Source: Jongsikchunia kroppenstedtii DSM 45133 (GTDB lineage Bacteria > Actinomycetota > Actinomycetes > Mycobacteriales > Mycobacteriaceae). From it: a DNA stretch of 64,000 bases. How positions within the stretch are numbered: position 1 is the first letter of the stretch; every line of letters begins with the position of its first letter. The DNA is taken from NCBI RefSeq assembly GCF_000380485.1, contig NZ_AQYG01000050.1:186001-250000 (forward strand). The letters run 5' to 3'. The position numbers were made by a program, and so were the translations under genes. Under the pieces are notes generated by a model. It had not been told where the DNA came from and did no database searches. It saw nothing but the letters and a program-made list of their open reading frames with translations. Shown in pieces: positions 41,857 to 51,525 of this stretch.

Positions 41857-42753
41857 GTGCGTTTCACATTTGCCGAAGCGATGACCAACCCGTCGTACTA
41901 CGCCCCATTGGCGCAGGCCGCCGAGGCGGCCGGCTACGAGGGATTCACCATCCCCGACAGCGTCGCCTACCCGGAGGAGTCCGACGCGACCTATCCGTAC
42001 ACCGAGGACGGCAACCGCGAGTTCCTCGACGGCAAGGCGTTCATCGAGACGTTCATCCAGGTCGCCGCCTTGGGCGCGGTCACCAGCAAGATCCGGTTCA
42101 ACCCGTTCGTCCTCAAGCTGCCGATCCGTCCGCCGGTGCTGGTCGCCAAGCAGGCCGCGTCGATCGCCTACCTGACGAACAACCGCCTCGGCCTCGGCGT
42201 CGGCACCAGCCCGTGGCCCGAGGACTACGACATCATGGGTGTCGACTTCAAGCGGCGCGGCAAGCGCATGGACGAGTGCATGGACATCATCAGAGGCCTC
42301 ACAGCCCCGGGCGAGGGCACCAGCGGCGAGTACTTCGAGTTCCACGGCGAGTTCTATGACATCGCCAAGATCAAGATCAACCCGGTTCCGACGCAGCCGA
42401 TCCCGCTACTGGTCGGCGGGCACGCGGACCTCGCCCTCAAGCGCGCCGCGATCCGCGGCGACGGCTGGATGCACGGCGGATCGCAGCCGGAGGAGCTCGA
42501 CCGGCTGATCGACCGGCTGCAGGAGATCCGCAAGGCCGAGGGCGTCGCCGACAAGCCGTTCGAGATCCACGTGATCTCGATCGATGCCTACACGGCGGAC
42601 GGCTGTAAGCGGTTGGAGGACAAGGGCGTCACCGATGTGATCGTCGGCTTCCGCCTGCCGTACATCATGGGCGACGACCCGGAGCCGCTGCAGACGAAGA
42701 TCGACAATCTGAACCGGTTCGCCGACGACGTCATCGCGAAGGTCAACGGCTGA
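41857..42753 (+). CDS. F420-dependent-type LLM oxidoreductase
   Basis: A 298-aa luciferase-like TIM-barrel protein. It shows typical segments RFTFAEAMTNPSYYAPLAQAAEAAGYEGF, KIRFNPFVLKLPIRPPVLVAKQAASI, LGLGVGTSPWPEDYDIMGVDF and IPLLVGGHADLALKRAA. In mycolata these enzymes mostly use coenzyme F420. The GTG at 41,857 has a perfect AGGAGG 6 bases upstream. It ends 4 bases before a 76-bp palindrome. The substrate is unknown. Confidence 0.88.
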   Translation: MRFTFAEAMTNPSYYAPLAQAAEAAGYEGFTIPDSVAYPEESDATYPYTEDGNREFLDGKAFIETFIQVAALGAVTSKIRFNPFVLKLPIRPPVLVAKQAASIAYLTNNRLGLGVGTSPWPEDYDIMGVDFKRRGKRMDECMDIIRGLTAPGEGTSGEYFEFHGEFYDIAKIKINPVPTQPIPLLVGGHADLALKRAAIRGDGWMHGGSQPEELDRLIDRLQEIRKAEGVADKPFEIHVISIDAYTADGCKRLEDKGVTDVIVGFRLPYIMGDDPEPLQTKIDNLNRFADDVIAKVNG

Positions 42754-42757
42754 CGTC

Positions 42758-42833
42758 GCTCAAACCGTGCCATATAGCGAGGGGCCGAGGACGTATACGT
42801 CCTCGGCCCCTCGCTATATGGCACGGTTTGAGC
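42758..42833. terminator. 76-bp perfect palindrome between convergent genes
   Basis: Arms 42,758-42,795 and 42,796-42,833 are exact reverse complements with no spacer; the outer ends read GCTCAAACCGTGCC and the centre ACGTATACGT. It fills the 84-base gap between the convergent LLM oxidoreductase and GtrA stops. It is most simply a very strong bidirectional terminator. Confidence 0.8.
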
Positions 42834-42837
42834 AGCG

Positions 42838-43320
42838 CTACTGCGGCGCGGGCGCCTCGTGCTCGTGTTCCTGCTCTTCGATCTTGAAGATCACCAGGTG
42901 CTGCACGATGAAGTTGATGACGGTGGCCGTGCCCTGGGCGATCACGTACGCGATCGCGTCGTTCAGCGGCGTCTCGCCCAGCCAGGCCAGGATGCCGGTG
43001 TAGATGCCGGTCTGCACCGAGAACGTCACCACGTACAGGCCCATCACCGCGAGGAACCGCTTGGTGGAGTGCTCGGCCTGGAAGGTCCAGCGGCGGTTGA
43101 TCAGGTAGGCGGTGATCGTTCCGCACACCCAGCCGACGGCCTTGGCCGGCCACGGATCCCAGTTCGCGACGGTCTGCAGCAGCAGGGTCAATCCGAAGTC
43201 GATGACGCCGGAGAACGCGCCGACCGCGACGAAGCGATAGATCTTCGTCCACAGCGTCAGCGACGGCTGCGCGACCGGCTTCATAGACGGATCCGCATCC
43301 GCGGAGGGGGCGTTCGACAC
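42838..43320 (-). CDS. GtrA family membrane protein (Rv3789-like)
   Basis: A 160-aa protein with four membrane helices of the GtrA/flippase-like family (FVAVGAFSGVIDFGLTLLLQTV, AVGWVCGTITAYLINRRWTF, VVTFSVQTGIYTGILAWL, AIAYVIAQGTATVINFIVQHLVIF) and an acidic C-tail. The start is a GTG at 43,320. Its mycobacterial equivalent next to dprE1 is implicated in arabinose-lipid handling or recruitment of arabinogalactan enzymes. Here it is separated from dprE1 by a lipase gene. Confidence 0.85.
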   Translation of the reverse strand: MSNAPSADADPSMKPVAQPSLTLWTKIYRFVAVGAFSGVIDFGLTLLLQTVANWDPWPAKAVGWVCGTITAYLINRRWTFQAEHSTKRFLAVMGLYVVTFSVQTGIYTGILAWLGETPLNDAIAYVIAQGTATVINFIVQHLVIFKIEEQEHEHEAPAPQ

Positions 43321-43361
43321 CGGGCCACTCTAGCGAATTGACCAGCCTTTACAGTGTTGTG

Positions 43362-44552
43362 ATGCGTACCACGATTGCTCGTCGGGGGCTGGTCGCCGCA
43401 AGCGTCGCCCTGATTGCCGGATTCTCCTTCGCAGGCCCTGCCGCCGCCACCCCCGCACCGAACTGGTCGGGCATGAATGTCACCAATTACAGCGGGCCGA
43501 TCCCGGCGGCGCCGGGCACCCTGATCGAGCAGGTGCCGCTGGCCCGCCCGCTGTGGGTGAACGCCGCGGCCTCGGCATATCGGTTCCTGTATTCGACGTC
43601 CAACCAGCACGGTCCGCACGCCACCAGCACCGCCGAGGTGTTCCTGCCGAAGGGCACGCCTCCCAAGGGCGGCTGGCCGGTGATCGCCTGGGCGCACGGC
43701 ACGGTCGGGCTCGGCGACCAGTGCACCCCGTCGGCACAGCCCGCGGCCGCACGGCAGCAGACCTATCTCGGCCACTGGCTCGACCAGGGCTACGCCGTGG
43801 TCGGCACCGACTACGCCGGCCTGGGCACACCGGGGCTGATGAGCTACCTCAACGGCAAGGTCGAGGCGCACAACCTGGTCGACTCGGTGCGCGCCGCACG
43901 CCAGCTCGGCAAGCCGCTGTCCAACCGCTGGGCGCTCGTCGGCCAGTCGCAGGGGGCCGGCGCCGCGATGAACGGGGCGCGCTACGCCACCGAGTTCAGC
44001 CGCGGCTACGGGCTCGACTACCGCGGCGTGGTCGCGACCGGGACCCCGGCCAACATCGAGACGATCGTGTCGCTGGGCGGGCCGACGTTCCCGCCGGTGA
44101 AATTGCCCACGGGACTGACCACGTATGCGATGTACATCGTCGCCGGCTTCCGCGACGCCCGACCGGACCTGAACGTGAACTCGATTCTCAGCCCGCTCGG
44201 TCGCCAGCTGGCCGACCAGGCCGAGACCCTCTGCTACGACGAGTTCTCCAAGGAGATGGACGGCCGCGATCTGCGGGCCATGTTCGTCAAGCCGATCAGC
44301 TCGATTCCGAACGCATACGGCCAGCTCAAGGAGTACATGGGCACCCCGGACAACGGCTATGACCGGCCGATCTTCCTGGGGCAGGGCCTGACGGACATCG
44401 ACGTCCCGGCACCGTCGGCGTTGTCGCTGGCCGCCGCGCTGACGGCCAACCACCAGCCGCTGCAGCTGCATCTGTACCCGACCGATCACAGCGGGACGGT
44501 GTACGCGGCGACGAACGATGCCACCGCATTCCTGCAATCGATCATGCGCTAG
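43362..44552 (+). CDS. Secreted lipase, LIP family
   Basis: A 396-aa exported alpha/beta-hydrolase (secretory lipase, PF03583-like). The signal peptide ends near AAATPAP. The nucleophile elbow is ALVGQSQGAGAAMNGARYA, and later segments VIAWAHGTVGLGDQC and GLTDIDVP are typical of the family. The ATG at 43,362 is preferred over a TTG 24 bases upstream. It may hydrolyse acylglycerols or mycolyl esters; the substrate cannot be read from the sequence. Confidence 0.87.
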   Translation: MRTTIARRGLVAASVALIAGFSFAGPAAATPAPNWSGMNVTNYSGPIPAAPGTLIEQVPLARPLWVNAAASAYRFLYSTSNQHGPHATSTAEVFLPKGTPPKGGWPVIAWAHGTVGLGDQCTPSAQPAAARQQTYLGHWLDQGYAVVGTDYAGLGTPGLMSYLNGKVEAHNLVDSVRAARQLGKPLSNRWALVGQSQGAGAAMNGARYATEFSRGYGLDYRGVVATGTPANIETIVSLGGPTFPPVKLPTGLTTYAMYIVAGFRDARPDLNVNSILSPLGRQLADQAETLCYDEFSKEMDGRDLRAMFVKPISSIPNAYGQLKEYMGTPDNGYDRPIFLGQGLTDIDVPAPSALSLAAALTANHQPLQLHLYPTDHSGTVYAATNDATAFLQSIMR

Positions 44553-44615
44553 GGCATTCGGGCAGAACGGTCGAGTTTTCGGCCCGCCGCTGCCCAGCCG
44601 GTAACCTGACTGCCG

Positions 44616-46040
44616 ATGTCTACCTCACATGATCTGCCTATCGAGACCCGTCGATTGGTCGGCTTCAGCCGCACCACGCCGATCAACGGGCATGTGCTGT
44701 CGACCCCCGACGTCGACCTGATCGCGAAGGCCGTCGCGCAGGTCGCCGACGACAACGCCGACAAGCCCGACTACCTCAAGCGCGGCGTGATCGCCCGCGG
44801 CCTCGGAAGCTCGTACAACGAGTCCGCGCAGAACGTCGGCGGGCTCACGATCGATATGACGCGCCTGCGGCGTATCCATTCGATCGACGACGAGACCGGG
44901 ATCGTCGACGTCGATGCCGGCGTCTCGCTCGACGCGCTGATGGCGGCGGCGCTGCCGTTCGGCCTGTGGGTGCCGGTGCTGCCGGGTACCCGTCAGGTCA
45001 CCGTGGGCGGCGCGATCGCGCACGACATCCACGGCAAGAACCACCACAGCCAGGGCACCTTCGGTCAGCACGTGCTGGAGATCGCGCTCCTGGTCGCCGA
45101 CGGTCGCGTCCTGACGCTCAAGCCGGGCGGCTCGCCCGACGACAAGGACGGCAGCCTGTTCTGGGCGACCGTCGCCGGCATCGGCCTCACCGGCATCGTG
45201 CTGCGCGCCAAGATCCAGATGAAGCGCACCGAGAGCGCGTACTTCGTCGCGGACCTGGCCACCACCAACAGCCTCGACGAGACCATCGACCTGCACCTGC
45301 AGGACGGTTTCGAAGACGGCTACGAATACGCATCGGGCTGGTTCGATTCCATCAGTCCCGCACCGAAACTCGGTCGCGGTTCGTTCAGTCGCGGCAACCT
45401 CGCCAAGTACGACGAGCTGCCGGAGAAGTTCCAGAAGGATCCGCTGAAGTTCGACTACAAGCCGCTCATCACCTTCCCGGATATCTTCCCGGTGAGCGTG
45501 ATGAACAAGCTCAGCTTCCAGGTGATCGGCGAGGCGTACTACCGCATGGGCGCCAACAAGACCGGGCTCATCAAGTCGCTGCCGGCGTTCTATCACATGC
45601 TCGACGTGTTCGGCGGCTGGAACAACGCCTACGGGCGCGGCGGCGGCTTCGCGCAGTACCAGTTCATCGTGCCGACCGGCAACGAGGACGAGTTCAAGAA
45701 GCTGATCAGCCACATCCAGGCGTCCGGACATGTCAGCTTCCTCAACGTGATCAAGCTGTTCGGCGACGGCAACCAGGCGCCGCTGAGCTTCCCGTTCAAG
45801 GGCTGGAACGTCTGCCTCGACTTCCCGATCAAGCGCGGCCTGCACGAGTTCCTCACCGACATGGACCAGCGGGTCATGGAGATGGGCGGCCGGCTGTACA
45901 CCGCCAAGGACTCGCGGACCACCGCCGAGAACTTCGCCAAGATGTACCCGCAGCTCGACGAGTGGAAGGCCGTGCGCACGGCGATCGACCCGAACAACGT
46001 CTTCGTCTCAGACATGGCGCGCCGTCTCGAGCTCGACTGA
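44616..46040 (+). CDS. dprE1: Decaprenylphosphoryl-beta-D-ribose 2'-oxidase DprE1
   Basis: A 474-aa FAD enzyme that oxidises decaprenyl-phosphoryl-ribose, the first step to the arabinose donor DPA. The FAD-binding (PCMH) domain has [10 protein letters not shown]-like and [15 protein letters not shown], with His139 at the covalent-flavin position. The substrate domain contains [13 protein letters not shown], where Cys400 matches the benzothiazinone target cysteine (Cys387 in M. tuberculosis). It is the first gene of dprE1-dprE2-aftA. Confidence 0.96.
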   Translation: MSTSHDLPIETRRLVGFSRTTPINGHVLSTPDVDLIAKAVAQVADDNADKPDYLKRGVIARGLGSSYNESAQNVGGLTIDMTRLRRIHSIDDETGIVDVDAGVSLDALMAAALPFGLWVPVLPGTRQVTVGGAIAHDIHGKNHHSQGTFGQHVLEIALLVADGRVLTLKPGGSPDDKDGSLFWATVAGIGLTGIVLRAKIQMKRTESAYFVADLATTNSLDETIDLHLQDGFEDGYEYASGWFDSISPAPKLGRGSFSRGNLAKYDELPEKFQKDPLKFDYKPLITFPDIFPVSVMNKLSFQVIGEAYYRMGANKTGLIKSLPAFYHMLDVFGGWNNAYGRGGGFAQYQFIVPTGNEDEFKKLISHIQASGHVSFLNVIKLFGDGNQAPLSFPFKGWNVCLDFPIKRGLHEFLTDMDQRVMEMGGRLYTAKDSRTTAENFAKMYPQLDEWKAVRTAIDPNNVFVSDMARRLELD

Positions 46041-46073
46041 CAACTTCAATCATCAACCAATAGAGGACGATTC

Positions 46074-46835
46074 ATGATCAACGCCGTCGGCGTCCCGAAG
46101 ACCCTGCTGCTGCTGGGCGGCAGCTCCGAGATCGGCCTGGCCATCTGCGCCGAGTACCTCAAGAAGGGGCCGATGAAGGTCATCCTGGCCACCATCCCCG
46201 GCGACCCCGCCGGCGACGGCGCGGTCGAGACGATGAAGTCGGCCGGCGCCTCCGAGGTCATCCGCATCGACTTCGACGCGCTCGCAACCGATTCGCACCC
46301 GAAGGTCATCGACGAGGCCTTCAGCCACGGTGATGTCGACGTCACCATCGTCGCCTTCGGTTTCGACGCCGATGCCGAAAAGCTCTGGCAGAACCAGGCT
46401 TTGGCGGTCAAGGCCTCCGAGATCAACTACACGGCGTCGGTCAGCGTCGGCGTCCTGGTCGGGCAGAAGCTCAAGGCGCAGGGCCACGGCCGGATCATCG
46501 CGATGAGCTCGGTCGCCGGCGAGCGCGTGCGCCGCTCCAACTTCGTCTACGGCTCCGGCAAGGCCGGCCTCGACGGCTTCTTCCTCGGCCTGGGCGACGC
46601 CCTGCGCGAGTTCGGCGCGGGCGTCACCGTGATCCGCCCCGGCCAGGTGCGCACCCGGTTCTCCGCTCACGTCGACGAGGCTCCGCTGACCGTCGACAAG
46701 GAGACGGTCGCCGAGCTCGCCGTGCAGGCCGCCGCCAAGGGCAAGGAAATCGTCTGGGCGCCGCCGCCGTTCCGCTTCGTGATGATGGGCCTGCGGCATG
46801 TCCCGCGGCCGCTCTTCCGGCGTCTGCCTGTCTAA
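46074..46835 (+). CDS. dprE2: Decaprenylphosphoryl-2-keto-ribose reductase DprE2
   Basis: A 253-aa SDR enzyme that reduces the DprE1 product to decaprenyl-phosphoryl-arabinose with NADH. The cofactor motif is [13 protein letters not shown] (residues about 11-23) and the catalytic region is [23 protein letters not shown] (Ser, Tyr, Lys). It lies 33 bases after dprE1, and aftA follows almost at once. Confidence 0.96.
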   Translation: MINAVGVPKTLLLLGGSSEIGLAICAEYLKKGPMKVILATIPGDPAGDGAVETMKSAGASEVIRIDFDALATDSHPKVIDEAFSHGDVDVTIVAFGFDADAEKLWQNQALAVKASEINYTASVSVGVLVGQKLKAQGHGRIIAMSSVAGERVRRSNFVYGSGKAGLDGFFLGLGDALREFGAGVTVIRPGQVRTRFSAHVDEAPLTVDKETVAELAVQAAAKGKEIVWAPPPFRFVMMGLRHVPRPLFRRLPV

Positions 46836-46842
46836 TCGACGG

Positions 46843-48771
46843 ATGACGACCGCGACCGCCGCTCCGCCCGGCACCACCGGCACAGGCCGCCGCCCGTTTC
46901 TTTCCGGGTGGCGGTGGCACGCTGTCATGCTGATCGCGGCCGGCGCGGTGGCCGCGATCGTCTCGGCCGTCGGACTGAAGGTCATCAAGTCCGTTCATTG
47001 GCCGGCGTTCCCGTCATCCAACGTCAGCTACGCGCTGACCACGGCCGGGCAGGTCGTCGCGATCGCGATACTGCTGCTCGCGGTGGTGCTGCACCGCACC
47101 GGCCGGTATCCCAAGGCCGTCAACCCCCTTGCCTGGCTGGGAATCTCGGGCTTCACCACGGTGACCCTCGGGATGCCGCTGGGCGCGACGAAGCTCTATC
47201 TCTGGGGCATCTCGGTCGACCAGCAGTTCCGCACCGAGTACCTCACGCGGCTCACCGACAGCTGGCATCTGCAGGACATGACCTACAAGGGCCTGCCGCC
47301 GTACTACCCGGCCGGCTGGTTCTGGCTCGGTGGTCGCTACGCCAGCTTCACCGGTCAGCCCGGGTGGGAGGCTTTCAAGCCCTGGTCGATCATCTCGCTC
47401 GCGGTCGCCGCGACCATCGGTATGGCGCTGTGGATCCGGATGCTGCGGACCGACCGGGCCATCGCGGCCGGGCTGGCGGTCACCACGCTGACGATCATGC
47501 AGGCCGGCGACGAGCCCTACGGCGCCTGCCTGATCCTGGTCGGCGTGCCGATGCTGATTGTCATGCTGCACGGCCTGCGCAGCGGATCGATCCCCGCGAT
47601 CGTGGCGTCCGGGCTGTTCCTCGGCGTCAGCGCATGCTTCTACACACTGTTCACCGGCCTGTTCGCGATGGCCGCGGTGCTGATGGCGGTGTATCTGGCC
47701 ATCCAGGCATGGATCAGTCTGTCCAACAAGGCGATCGAGAACCTCGGGCGCAAACGGCAGCTCACCCGGATAGCGCTGCGATTGATCGGCATGGCGGCCG
47801 TATCCGGCGTCCTGGCGCTGGCCGTGTGGGCCCCGTACCTGTGGCACCGGATGCGCGGCAGCGCGTCCAGCGGCGGAACCGCCGAGCACTACCTCCCGGC
47901 GCGCGGCTCGACCCTGCCGCTGCCGATGTTCCACTGGTCGCTGGTCGGCGCGCTGACGTTCGTCGGATTCTGTTGGCTGATCCTGCGTTTCCGGCAGCGG
48001 AGCGTCGCCCTGGCCCTGGGCATCACGCTGGTGGCCTGCTACCTGTTCTGCATCCTGTCGATGGTCGCCACCGCCGGCGGCAGCACGCTGCTGGCCTTCC
48101 GGTTGGAGCCACTGATCATCGCGATCCTGGGCGCCGCCGGGGTCTTCGGCTTCGCCGAGCTCGCCGTCGCCGCGGTCGCCCGCGCGGGTGACATGCGCCT
48201 GCTGATCGGCGCCCTCGGGGCGGCCGCCGCCATCGCGGTCGCCCAGGGCATTCCGGCGCATCTGAACGACGAGATCACGCTGGCCTACACCGACACCGAC
48301 GGCTACGGCGTCCGCGCGGACGACCGCGAACCCGGGGCCGAGGCCTACTTCCCGAAGATCGACCGCGAGATCCTGATGCAGACGCATCGGCCGCGGCACG
48401 AGTCGGTGGTGCTGACGACCGACGGCGGATTCCTGTCGCTGTACCCGTACTGGGGATTCCAGGGCATCACGTCGCACTACTCGAACCCGCTGGCCCAGTA
48501 CGACCTTCGGGCCGCGGCCATCGAACGCTGGTCGAAGGCGACGTCGTCGCAGGATCTGCTGCATCAGTTGAACGTCGCGCGCTGGACGCCGCCGAACGTC
48601 TTCCTGTTCCGGCAGTCGGCGGACGGTTACACGATGCAGCTCGCCAAGGACGTCTACCCGAATGATCCGAACGTGAAGCGTTACACCGTGACTTTCCCGA
48701 CGTCGCTGTTCGACGATCCGCAGTTCACCAAGACCACGTTCGGCCCGTTCGTGCTGATCGTCCGGAAGTAG
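46843..48771 (+). CDS. aftA: Arabinofuranosyltransferase AftA
   Basis: A 642-aa GT-C membrane enzyme (GT85) that primes galactan with the first arabinofuranose from DPA. About ten to thirteen hydrophobic segments fill residues 20-490; a C-terminal extracytoplasmic domain follows (EAYFPKIDREILMQTHRPRHES ... NVARWTPPNVFLFR). The ATG at 46,843 lies 7 bases after the dprE2 stop. It uses the donor made by DprE1/DprE2 and prepares the chain for the Emb proteins at the end of the window. Confidence 0.93.
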   Translation: MTTATAAPPGTTGTGRRPFLSGWRWHAVMLIAAGAVAAIVSAVGLKVIKSVHWPAFPSSNVSYALTTAGQVVAIAILLLAVVLHRTGRYPKAVNPLAWLGISGFTTVTLGMPLGATKLYLWGISVDQQFRTEYLTRLTDSWHLQDMTYKGLPPYYPAGWFWLGGRYASFTGQPGWEAFKPWSIISLAVAATIGMALWIRMLRTDRAIAAGLAVTTLTIMQAGDEPYGACLILVGVPMLIVMLHGLRSGSIPAIVASGLFLGVSACFYTLFTGLFAMAAVLMAVYLAIQAWISLSNKAIENLGRKRQLTRIALRLIGMAAVSGVLALAVWAPYLWHRMRGSASSGGTAEHYLPARGSTLPLPMFHWSLVGALTFVGFCWLILRFRQRSVALALGITLVACYLFCILSMVATAGGSTLLAFRLEPLIIAILGAAGVFGFAELAVAAVARAGDMRLLIGALGAAAAIAVAQGIPAHLNDEITLAYTDTDGYGVRADDREPGAEAYFPKIDREILMQTHRPRHESVVLTTDGGFLSLYPYWGFQGITSHYSNPLAQYDLRAAAIERWSKATSSQDLLHQLNVARWTPPNVFLFRQSADGYTMQLAKDVYPNDPNVKRYTVTFPTSLFDDPQFTKTTFGPFVLIVRK

Positions 48772-48773
48772 CT

Positions 48774-49526
48774 GTGGCGCATCCGATCACGATCGACACG
48801 CTGCCCGGCGCGGGACGGTCGGCGACGCATCTCGTGCAGTGCGGACCGGCCAACTGGGTGATGCTGCAGGACGGCGACGACCTGACGCTGATCGACGGCG
48901 GCTATCCCGGCAACGCGGACGACGTCGAAGAATCGATCGCACGGATCGGCCGGTCGATGGGTGATGTGCAGGGCGCGTTGCTCACTCACGCGCATGTCGA
49001 CCATCTCGGCGGCCTGGCCATCGTGGCGAAGCGTCACGGATTCTCGATTTACCTTGACGAAATCGAGGCTGCGCACGCCCGCGGTGATGTCGACGAGCAG
49101 ATCAGTCCGGTGGGCATCTGCCGGCTGCTGCCGCGGCGCGGGACCCTGCCGTGGCTGGCGACCGTCGTGCGTCTCGGTGCGCTGGGCCACCAGCATGTCG
49201 CCGACCCCGTCACGTTCGCCGGCGACCAGCCGCTGGACCTGCCGGGCGCGCCGAAACCGGTTGCCACCCACGGGCACACCGACGGTCACAGTTCATTTCT
49301 GGCGGCCGACGGCGAGATCCTGATCTCCGGCGATGCGCTGATCACCGCACACCCGACATCGTCGCGCGGGACCGGGCCGCAGCTGCTGCCCGACCCGTTC
49401 CACCACGACGCAGCCGCCGCGCATGCCGCTCTGACGAATTTCTCGAGTCTCGATGCGACGGTGTTGATCCCGGGCCACGGGCCGATCCATCGCGGCAGCG
49501 TCGCGGCCGCCATCGCCCAGCTCTGA
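48774..49526 (+). CDS. Metallo-beta-lactamase-fold hydrolase
   Basis: A 250-aa MBL-fold protein. The metal motif LLTHAHVDHLGG supplies HxHxDH; further ligands are in ATHGHTDGHSSF and ISGDAL, and a last His in IPGHGP. The GTG start is 2 bases after the aftA stop, so it is cotranscribed with the DPA genes. It may be a lactonase, thiolesterase or glyoxalase II relative; substrate unknown. Confidence 0.85.
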   Translation: MAHPITIDTLPGAGRSATHLVQCGPANWVMLQDGDDLTLIDGGYPGNADDVEESIARIGRSMGDVQGALLTHAHVDHLGGLAIVAKRHGFSIYLDEIEAAHARGDVDEQISPVGICRLLPRRGTLPWLATVVRLGALGHQHVADPVTFAGDQPLDLPGAPKPVATHGHTDGHSSFLAADGEILISGDALITAHPTSSRGTGPQLLPDPFHHDAAAAHAALTNFSSLDATVLIPGHGPIHRGSVAAAIAQL

Positions 49527-49643
49527 ACCTCGGCAATCCGCGGTCATCGACACCTTTCCCGCAATTTCCCGACGCTTCGACGAGTCACCCTCGCAGCTTC
49601 GCGACCGCGTGACCGGCGACGACTAGCCCGATACTCTCGCGGG

Positions 49644-50276
49644 GTGAGTTTGCCGCGATCTGTGAGTGCAATCGTCTTCGACTGCGATGGGCTATTGCTC
49701 GATACCGAAACCTGTTGGTCGCGCGCGGAAGCATCGCTGTTCGCCGACTACGGATTCGGGTTTGGAGCTCAGGAGAAGGACCTGTTGATCGGCCGGACGC
49801 TCGCCGCAGCCTGCGACAACATGGCCGACTACTTCGGGCGTCCCGGTATCGGTCCGCAGTTGCAGGCCGAGCTGATGCCCCGCGTTGAAGCCGAGCTGGC
49901 CGCGGGCGCAGAACCCATGCCCGGCGCTCGTCGCATGCTCGAGCTCGTGGGAGACCGAGTGCCGATCGCGATAGCCACGAACAGTCCCCGCGCGATGCTC
50001 ACCGCCGCACTGAAATCGTCGGGTTTCGACGATTTCTTCACGGTGTCGGTCGCGGCTGACGAAGTCGACCATCCCAAGCCCGACCCGCAGCTGTATACGA
50101 AAGCCTTCGCGCTACTCGATGCGAACCCTGACACTGGTGTCGCACTGGAGGACTCATCAACCGGCGTGGCGGCTGCGCGCGCCGTCGGAGCCTTTCTCAT
50201 CACCGTGCCCTCCCAGCCCGGCAAGAAACTCGACGGAGACTACGTTGGCATGTTCCCAATAATTCGGTCCGGGTGA
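49644..50276 (+). pseudogene. HAD-superfamily phosphatase, 3' end cut by IS3
   Basis: A 210-aa HAD subfamily IA protein. Motif I FDCDGLLLDTE, motif II ATNSPR, motif III Lys in HPKPDP and motif IV LEDSSTG are complete. But the frame reads into the left inverted repeat of the insertion sequence, so the last residues (MFPIIRSG) come from the element. The native end is missing, probably by a few residues, and the product may still fold. GTG start at 49,644. Confidence 0.75.
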
Positions 50277-50317
50277 TCGTGGGGTCCTGATGCCCTGGTC
50301 AGGGGCGGTGAGGACAA

Positions 50318-50608
50318 TTGACGACTATGGCTGGACGGAAGCGGCATTCGGCGGAGGACATTGTGCGCAAGCTGCGGCGGTCGGACGAGTTGGCGGCCGA
50401 GGGCAAGGGCACTGAGGAGATCGCGGCGGCGTTGGAGGTCTCAACGCAGACGTTGTACAACTGGCGCCGCTCTCACGGCGGGATGGACGTCGACGCCGCG
50501 AAAGAGCTCAAGGAACTGCGCGATCAGAATTCCCGCCTGAAGCGGCTGCTGGCCGATGCGGAGCTGGAAAAGGACGCACTGCGTGAGATCGCGAAGGGAA
50601 AATTCTGA
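50318..50608 (+). CDS. IS3-family transposase OrfA
   Basis: A 96-aa HTH protein (HSAEDIVRKLRRSDELAAEG ... EIAAALEVSTQTLYNWRRSHG) followed by a leucine-zipper-like helix (LKELRDQNSRLKRLLADAELEKDALREIAKG). It binds the IS ends. A slippery heptamer GGGAAAA at 50,596-50,602, just before its stop, would allow -1 frameshifting into orfB to give the fused transposase. Confidence 0.93.
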   Translation: MTTMAGRKRHSAEDIVRKLRRSDELAAEGKGTEEIAAALEVSTQTLYNWRRSHGGMDVDAAKELKELRDQNSRLKRLLADAELEKDALREIAKGKF

Positions 50609-50637
50609 GCCCAACGGCCAAACGCGCCGCCATCGGC

Positions 50638-51471
50638 ATGCTCACCGAGAAGTTGGGTATGTCGGAGCGGTTGGCGTGCAAGGTTGTTGGGCTCTCACGT
50701 TCTGCGTACCGGCGGCCGCTGCAGGCCCAGACGCCGGCCGATCCGGACGCTGATCTGCGAGCACAGCTGCGCCGGTACGCCCGGAAGAATCCGCGGCACG
50801 GGTTCCGGCGGGCCTGGGCGCATCTGCGGTTCGACCAAGGAATGGCGATCAACAAGAAGAAGGTGCACCGGCTGTGGGTCGACGAAGGGCTGCAGGTAGC
50901 CCGGGCGCCGCGACGCAAACGGGCCGGCGTCTCCACGATCCCGGTCATGGCAGCGGATGCACCGAAGATGGTGTGGGCATTGGACTTTCAGTTCGACTCG
51001 ACTAACGATGGTCGGAAGGTGAAGATCGCGTCGATGGTCGATGAGCACACGAGGCAGTCGCTGCTGAACATCGTGGACCGCTCGATCCCGGCCCGTCGTC
51101 TCACCGACGAGTTGGACAAGGTGTTCGCGTTGTGGGGTGGCCCGCCGGACGTGCTGCGGATGGACAACGGCCCGGAGTTCATCTCAGATGCATTGCGGGA
51201 CTTCTGTTCTGGCACAGTCGGTATCTCGTACATTCCGCCAGGCACGCCGTGGAACAACGGGTTCATCGAATCCTTCAACAACCGACTGCGTGATGAATGC
51301 TTGAACCGAAACCACTGGCCGACGCTGCTGGAGGCGCGGGTCGCGATCGAGGACTTCAAGGACGACCACAACCATCGGCACCGGTATTCATCGCTGGGCT
51401 ACAAAACTCCGGCCGAGTACGCTGCCGGATGCACGCACCGGCACCACCCTGTGACGTGCGAGATCGACTGA
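50638..51471 (+). CDS. IS3-family transposase OrfB (DDE integrase core)
   Basis: A 277-aa catalytic part with the rve fold. The DDE residues are Asp116 in WALDFQFD, Asp176 in RMDNGPEF and Glu211 in GFIESFNN. It lies in the -1 frame relative to orfA, and the frame is open back to the orfA end, so the active product is probably an OrfAB fusion. All motifs look intact, so the element may be active. Confidence 0.93.
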   Translation: MLTEKLGMSERLACKVVGLSRSAYRRPLQAQTPADPDADLRAQLRRYARKNPRHGFRRAWAHLRFDQGMAINKKKVHRLWVDEGLQVARAPRRKRAGVSTIPVMAADAPKMVWALDFQFDSTNDGRKVKIASMVDEHTRQSLLNIVDRSIPARRLTDELDKVFALWGGPPDVLRMDNGPEFISDALRDFCSGTVGISYIPPGTPWNNGFIESFNNRLRDECLNRNHWPTLLEARVAIEDFKDDHNHRHRYSSLGYKTPAEYAAGCTHRHHPVTCEID

Positions 51472-51525
51472 AGATTCATTCAAACGGCTCTACGACCGCC
51501 CGGACCTAATTTCGGGGACCTGCCA

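Larger units (their letters stand above)
50246..51525 (+). mobile_element. IS3-family insertion sequence
   Basis: A 1.28-kb element with imperfect terminal inverted repeats (TGGCATGTTCCC... at the left, and its approximate complement ending TGCCA at the right, sharing GGTCCGGG). It encodes overlapping orfA and orfB typical of IS3. No clear target duplication flanks it (ACGT on the left, CAGA on the right). It interrupts a HAD gene on the left and an SDR gene on the right. Confidence 0.88.
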
